Positions 59,710-64,000 of a stretch of 64,000 bases of DNA are shown one piece after another. The notes under the pieces are model-generated. The model was given only the letters and a program-made list of their open reading frames with translations, was not told the origin of the DNA and made no database searches. Position numbers and translations under genes: made by a program. The stretch is from NCBI RefSeq assembly GCF_037969875.1, contig NZ_CP150218.1:4340001-4404000 (forward strand), given 5' to 3'. This stretch comes from Paenibacillus sp. FSL R7-0337. Its GTDB lineage: Bacteria > Bacillota > Bacilli > Paenibacillales > Paenibacillaceae. Numbering within the stretch: the stretch's first letter is position 1; each line of letters begins with the position of its first letter.

Positions 59710-61131
59710 ATGGAAGTAGGAAGTCAGGAAAGATTAGCTATTACTATAGGAATAGCATTAATTGTGCTTGTCCTTGTGTCAATCAACTATGTACGTAGGA
59801 AGACTCAACTCTTTACTGTGTTCAATCTGGCGAGCGCGTTCTATGCTCTTGTATATGGTGTTATTCCGATTTATTATCTGTTTAATTTGGAATCTGCACC
59901 GCTGAAGATCGGTGCAGCGTACCGCACAAATACCCAGTTTCAAATTATGTTGTTGGCGCTGTTTGGGTACGTTATACTGATTGCCGGTTATTTTATCGGA
60001 CAGCGTTCAGGTAAAAAGGATAAGCTGACGATAAGCGAACCAGTGCCCTATCGCAAATATGAACGATGGGCGCTATTAGCATTCCTTGCTGGACTTTTTG
60101 GTGTATATATCGAAGTAAGTCTACAGGGCGGTATTGCGAATACAATAAATTCTATTGAGTCAGTTCGGTCATTCAGTGACTCAGCTGTAAAGTCTGGGAC
60201 AAGCAACCCGTTGGTATTCTTCCGCATGTTTAAGCCCTTCATGATGTTCTCATTTTATGTGTACTACTTCTTGTCTCGTAACTCGGGAAGCGTAAAACAT
60301 AAAGCGATGACATTTATCACCTTTATTTTATCTGCTTACGTGACGTTCATTGGTGGCGGCAGAACGCACATTATTATTTTTTTAGTAACTGTGCTCATCG
60401 GTGTATTTATGAGTCGAAAGAAAATCCGCCGCAACCGCATTGTACGTCCAGAAAAGCAATTCTTCATGTTTCTACTGTTTGGGTTGATAGGGGTATTAAG
60501 CCTTATTATGCTTGATCCAATCTTTGCGTATCTAACGTACGGCAGGGAATTGAATTTTTCGGATTCCTCAAGCATTGAAAGTCTTATGAATCAATTTAGC
60601 TTCCCACAGTATAATTTGCTCTATGTAATGTCTCATACATTCCCGTTCCGGTATGGGCAGGACTTTTACTTGTGGGCGTTAAGTATACTGCCGTCATTTT
60701 TAACAAGCAAGGTAGGAATTAGTGAGGGCATCCCGCTCTATCAATACAACACAATTCTACAGAATAACTCGATGCTCGGTGGAGGTATTCCAGATGATAT
60801 TTTAACCTTTGGGTTTTATCAATTCGGGATTGCGGGTGTCATGGTTACTATGGTCTTGTTCGGATTCCTCGTTAGTAAAGCAGACAGTCTCATGATTCAC
60901 TATAGAAGTAATGCTGTTATGGCTCCGGTGGTAGCGAGGGTTATGATATATCTGGGCATGATTGTGATGTATGCGGATCTAGAAGGCACCTTCCGTTTAA
61001 GATACGATGTAATTCTGTTGCTCATATTGCTTGCGGATATCAGAAAATATAATTCTGTAGTAGAGAAACGTGAAGAATCTAATGAAACGATAAACTTAAA
61101 CCCTGTTTTTAATAAAACACGAATCGGTTAA
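59710..61131 (+). CDS. Wzy-like polytopic membrane protein (polysaccharide polymerase type)
   Basis: A 473-residue protein with about 10-11 membrane helices (for example 9-27, 77-97, 119-138, 168-188, 218-236, 250-275) and a long extracellular loop around 280-370. The layout, and the GGRTHIIIFLVTVL segment, fit the O-antigen polymerase/oligosaccharide-repeat-unit polymerase (Wzy/EpsG) type. A GGGGGTTTGAT site precedes the ATG. It looks lower in GC than the tail genes after it, so it is probably a later insertion (moron). The Wzy label is by topology, not by a search. Confidence 0.7.
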   Translation: MEVGSQERLAITIGIALIVLVLVSINYVRRKTQLFTVFNLASAFYALVYGVIPIYYLFNLESAPLKIGAAYRTNTQFQIMLLALFGYVILIAGYFIGQRSGKKDKLTISEPVPYRKYERWALLAFLAGLFGVYIEVSLQGGIANTINSIESVRSFSDSAVKSGTSNPLVFFRMFKPFMMFSFYVYYFLSRNSGSVKHKAMTFITFILSAYVTFIGGGRTHIIIFLVTVLIGVFMSRKKIRRNRIVRPEKQFFMFLLFGLIGVLSLIMLDPIFAYLTYGRELNFSDSSSIESLMNQFSFPQYNLLYVMSHTFPFRYGQDFYLWALSILPSFLTSKVGISEGIPLYQYNTILQNNSMLGGGIPDDILTFGFYQFGIAGVMVTMVLFGFLVSKADSLMIHYRSNAVMAPVVARVMIYLGMIVMYADLEGTFRLRYDVILLLILLADIRKYNSVVEKREESNETINLNPVFNKTRIG

Positions 61132-61161
61132 GTACAGTTGGACCCTACTGCGCACTAACCT

Positions 61162-61183
61162 AACGCCTGCGAAGGCGTTTTTA
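61162..61183 (+). terminator. Terminator after the Wzy-like gene
   Basis: AACGCC / GGCGTT with loop TGCGAA is followed by TTTATT. It isolates the inserted gene from the tail genes. Confidence 0.85.
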
Positions 61184-61211
61184 TTATGCCTGAAAGGAGG
61201 CGATGAGAGAC

Positions 61212-61844
61212 GTGGCAACCTATACAGAGCTACTAACTGATATCAAAACCAGGTACCGGCATTCCTTCACGGATGCTCAGGTTCTGGTATGGCTGAACGA
61301 ATCCATGCTTGAGATTTATGACACGATCGAGCTGGATTCCATTCCTTATCTGATGCAGACCTCTTATGAGGAACACTTTTATAATCTGCCGGCGAATCTG
61401 GATGTTACCAAGATCAAGACGGTTACCTACCGGGTCAACGAGGATAATGTTTTCGATGAGCTACCCTTTGTAAGGGTGGATGACATGCAATTCGCCAATC
61501 GTGATGAGCTTTGGTACAGCATTGTCAGTCAGATGTTTTATATCAATGTGCCTGGTGGAGTCGTTGATAATATTCCGGTGTTCATCTTCTGTGATGACTT
61601 CTTCGACCTAATCACGACAGCTAACCTGAGCGATGCTCTTACCCTTCCTGTGAAGTATCATGAGGTGCTAAAGCTCGGAGTGCTTGAGCGGATCGCTGGA
61701 GCGCGGAAGGATGTAGTCATGAAGAATAACTACTTCGTGGACCGTGAGCAGCGGATGAGCGATTATGTGTGGGCGTCAAAGCTGGCTGAACCGGAATGGA
61801 CCAGTGTGGCGGACGCAATGCCTAAAGTATCGAGGAGCTGGTGA
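61212..61844 (+). CDS. Head-tail adaptor protein
   Basis: A 210-residue protein of the adaptor type (gp4/gp6-like): the opening YTELLTDIKTRYRHSFTDAQVL with an early helical bundle is common to these connectors. It comes just before the tail-tube or nozzle gene, as in P22-like phages. GTG at 61212 is favoured because AAAGGAGG lies 11 bp away; an ATG at 61203 is only 2 bp away. Confidence 0.75.
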   Translation: MATYTELLTDIKTRYRHSFTDAQVLVWLNESMLEIYDTIELDSIPYLMQTSYEEHFYNLPANLDVTKIKTVTYRVNEDNVFDELPFVRVDDMQFANRDELWYSIVSQMFYINVPGGVVDNIPVFIFCDDFFDLITTANLSDALTLPVKYHEVLKLGVLERIAGARKDVVMKNNYFVDREQRMSDYVWASKLAEPEWTSVADAMPKVSRSW

Positions 61845-61845
61845 T

Positions 61846-63252
61846 ATGGCACAATGGCAGGCATTACCCGGGGCTAAGTCGCCTCGTCAAGCAAATACGT
61901 TCGCGGATGGCTTTGATGGAGACAACAACGCTTTTTTTGTGTCCCTGAACGCCTATGTATCCGGCTATGGTTGGGATTTCGACAAGCACCCGGCTCTGGC
62001 CACGCGGAAAGGGCGCACCACTTACGGATCTGCAGGAAGCGGACAGACGCGGCTTTTGACCAACTTCGGCATCACTCATCTAGTTCGCGCTGTAGGGGCT
62101 CAGTTCTCCTACTGGAACGGATCAGACTGGGCAGCCATCGCCGGCACGTTCACGGATACAGATTGGGACTCTACCAACTTTGACATTAATGGGCCAGCGC
62201 TAATCCTGACGAACGGTGTGGAGACTCCGCAATATTGGAACGGCTCCGCGCTGGCAGCGTTAACCGGTACGCCTCCCGTAGGCAAGTACATTGCCTCAGA
62301 TAACCGGCGCGTCTACATTGCTGTAAATGACGAGGTTCATTACTGTGCCTTCCAGAATGCCCTTGATTGGACCAGCGCCGAGAACTCCGGAATCGTGGAG
62401 TACTATACGCCGAACGGCGGGAACATCACCGGCATGCGAGCCTTCGAGGGGAACATATGGGTGTTTAAAAAGGATGCCTATTGTCTCATCTTCCATACAG
62501 GCGACAGTAGAGCCACTCACAGGCTGGTAGAGGGTTCCAATGACATTGGGTGCCTTAGCTTTAAGACGATCGCAGAAGTCGGCCCGTACCTGATGTGGCT
62601 CGGCCAGAATGGGGTATATCTTGGAGCTGGTGGAGCTGCCCGAGAGATTGGGGAGCCGGTCCGTAATATTCTGCAGACGATTAACCCTGCTGCCGTGGAT
62701 GCCGCGTGTGCCTGGACAGATGGGCGGATGTATTATCTGTGCATTCCGACGGGAGGGAATACGACTCCAGATACAGAGCTGGTCTACTCCTCTGAATATA
62801 AAAAGTGGCATATCCGCAGTATCTCCCTTGGCGGTATGCGCTACGGTACGCAGCTCAACAACGTTTCATATGGGGGCTGGTCATCTGGACAGGTTTACAA
62901 GCTAAATGACGGAACCACGGATGCCGGTGCTGCAATTCCTTACCGCGTGACTAGCCGTCCGTATGATGAGGGGTTCAAGGAAGCGGAGAAGGAATACTAC
63001 CAGATGAAGCTTCAGGGGTTCCTGGGTGCTGGCGCTGCTCTCACGGTTAGTATCAGTACTGAGGATCGCGGAGAGAGCTTCACCGTTCTGGATACGATGG
63101 CAGCCGGCACCGTGACCCAGAGTAAGGATGTCATTGTTCCGATGGACACGGTGCCGCTGACTCACTGGATGCGTTATAGGCTGGAAGGAACCGGATGCAT
63201 CGAAATCAACGAAGTACAGCGGTATGCCAGAGTGCAGCCGGTACAAGAATAG
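61846..63252 (+). CDS. Beta-propeller-like tail nozzle / stabilisation protein
   Basis: A 468-residue protein with repeated beta blades (RLLTNFGITHLV, GPALILTNGVETPQYWNG, NRRVYIAVNDEVHYC). The order adaptor then propeller protein resembles P22 gp4-gp10, where gp10 forms the tail nozzle. This fits a short-tailed virion. The assignment is structural inference. The start follows GAGGAG, and it ends just before a small coiled-coil gene. Confidence 0.7.
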   Translation: MAQWQALPGAKSPRQANTFADGFDGDNNAFFVSLNAYVSGYGWDFDKHPALATRKGRTTYGSAGSGQTRLLTNFGITHLVRAVGAQFSYWNGSDWAAIAGTFTDTDWDSTNFDINGPALILTNGVETPQYWNGSALAALTGTPPVGKYIASDNRRVYIAVNDEVHYCAFQNALDWTSAENSGIVEYYTPNGGNITGMRAFEGNIWVFKKDAYCLIFHTGDSRATHRLVEGSNDIGCLSFKTIAEVGPYLMWLGQNGVYLGAGGAAREIGEPVRNILQTINPAAVDAACAWTDGRMYYLCIPTGGNTTPDTELVYSSEYKKWHIRSISLGGMRYGTQLNNVSYGGWSSGQVYKLNDGTTDAGAAIPYRVTSRPYDEGFKEAEKEYYQMKLQGFLGAGAALTVSISTEDRGESFTVLDTMAAGTVTQSKDVIVPMDTVPLTHWMRYRLEGTGCIEINEVQRYARVQPVQE

Positions 63253-63262
63253 GAGGATTCAT

Positions 63263-63454
63263 ATGGAACTTAACGAGGATCAGAAAAAAGCAATGGTGCA
63301 GCAGCGCCTGGATCAATACAAGCAGCAGCTGTTCGCTCTGCAGCTGGACCGTGCGGCGCTCTTGGCCAACGATGATACACAGGGAGTAGAAAGTACGGAA
63401 CAGCGTATCGCGGCCATACAGAAGGCATACGCTGCCGTAGAGGGGATGGCGTAA
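63263..63454 (+). CDS. Small coiled-coil tail protein, 63 aa
   Basis: A 63-residue helical protein (QQRLDQYKQQLFALQLDRAA) with AGGAGG upstream. It ends one base before the next gene starts. It could be a tail needle or chaperone component; no domain is recognised. Confidence 0.6.
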   Translation: MELNEDQKKAMVQQRLDQYKQQLFALQLDRAALLANDDTQGVESTEQRIAAIQKAYAAVEGMA

Positions 63455-64000
63455 ATGCCGATTCCAACGCTCACAGGGTTACCGCCGGCCCCGACCTTTC
63501 AGGACATCGTTGATCGGTTGAATAAAGTGGTGCGGGAAACCAACAACATGCTGCTGAATCTGGACAGCCTGAACGTTGTCTCCCTTACGGCAGATCACAT
63601 CGATGCAGGGACGATTGATGCCAATGTCGTGACGATCCGGTCTGATCTGACGGCGGGCGCTTATGTCCAGATCGACGGGAACGGACTTGTCATCAACGAC
63701 GGCAGCCGGAACACCTTCCGGGCAGATATCACTGGACAAGTCACCATGACAGGGGCGACAATCGTCAACAACCTCGTTAGTGGGGCCTATACGAATATCA
63801 GTGATACCGGCATTACGATTAATGACGGGACCGTGGACACGTTCAGGGCCGATGTGACAGGTCAGGTAACGATGACCGGCGCGCTGATTCGGAGCAGGCT
63901 GGGGTACCCGGCGATAGTCATGAATCCCAGCGGGGATTTGGTAGGAGCTTATGTCTCCCCAACAAGCTTTTTAACTATCAATGCGGTGGGATCAGGATCA
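63455..64000 (+). CDS. Tail-associated protein with repeated segments (3' truncated by window)
   Basis: The frame is open to the window edge (182 codons). After a helical start (FQDIVDRLNKVVRE) come two copies of a unit ending in FRADxTGQVTMTGA, about 37 residues apart, as in fibre or host-specificity proteins. GAGGGGATG precedes the ATG. Its full length and C-terminal domains are unknown. Confidence 0.7.
   Translation, partial: MPIPTLTGLPPAPTFQDIVDRLNKVVRETNNMLLNLDSLNVVSLTADHIDAGTIDANVVTIRSDLTAGAYVQIDGNGLVINDGSRNTFRADITGQVTMTGATIVNNLVSGAYTNISDTGITINDGTVDTFRADVTGQVTMTGALIRSRLGYPAIVMNPSGDLVGAYVSPTSFLTINAVGSGS

Larger units (their letters stand above)
32940..64000. mobile_element. Prophage integrated at ssrA (right end outside window)
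   Basis: From the ssrA 3' end onward the genes are those of a temperate phage: serine integrase, repressor, Cro, recombination and replication, late regulator, anti-defence genes, terminase, portal, scaffold, capsid and tail. All genes after the divergent operator face right. No lysis cassette and no second att site are reached, so at least 31 kb is present. Head and tail order and the lack of a tape measure suggest a short-tailed phage. Confidence 0.95.

Overview
The window is from a low-to-mid GC, endospore-forming Firmicute, most likely Paenibacillus. This rests on the gene order hisBHAF-hisIE-hisJ-prs-TPR-trxB, glk-rapZ-yvcK-whiA-HPr, clpP/cggR-gapA-pgk-tpiA-gpmI-eno and secG-rnr-smpB-ssrA, on strong AGGAGG ribosome binding sites, and on CtsR- and CggR-type operators. 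The species is inferred from synteny and was not checked by a database search.

Positions 1-32976 are ordinary chromosome. In order they hold: the end of the histidine operon; prs; a TPR protein and thioredoxin reductase; a TPP riboswitch with thiC; a probable FNR/CRP-type site before a DUF1858/DUF438 (hemerythrin-PAS) pair; glucokinase and the rapZ-yvcK-whiA-HPr group; secreted SIMPL and copper-amine-oxidase-N/DUF3298 proteins; an SGNH hydrolase; convergent clpP with a CtsR box; tRNA-Arg(CCG); the CggR-controlled glycolytic operon; and the RNA-quality-control block secG-rnr-smpB-ssrA. In that block RNase R has an unusually long Gly/Ala/Lys/Arg-rich tail.

From the 3' end of ssrA to the end of the window lies a prophage whose right end is not reached. 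Its order is: large serine integrase and a two-HTH repressor on the minus strand; a divergent operator region; a Cro-like protein and small early genes; an AbrB-like protein; a protein with a 17-copy 15-bp repeat; a recombination/replication module (SMC-like ATPase, Sak4-like ATPase, DUF669, helicase, Dam-like methylase, primase-helicase, RusA); a candidate origin; a coiled-coil HTH protein; a sigma-region-4-like late regulator; an accessory pocket with a Tad2 (DUF2829) anti-Thoeris homologue next to an Acb2/Tad1-family gene broken by one stop codon; then terminase, portal, scaffold, capsid, tailspike, an inserted Wzy-like membrane protein, an adaptor and a beta-propeller-like tail protein. 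The head and tail order and the lack of a tape measure so far suggest a short-tailed (podovirus-like) particle.

The most notable items are: (i) three GATC-containing direct repeats at 11-bp spacing ahead of a late promoter that has an extended -10 but no good -35, just after the late regulator gene and in a phage that carries its own Dam-like methylase; (ii) the Tad2 plus broken Acb2/Tad1 pair; (iii) the tailspike plus Wzy-like pair; (iv) an integrase whose last 11 codons and stop are antisense to tmRNA; and (v) an iteron-like, AT-rich, hairpin-bearing gap after the primase-helicase.
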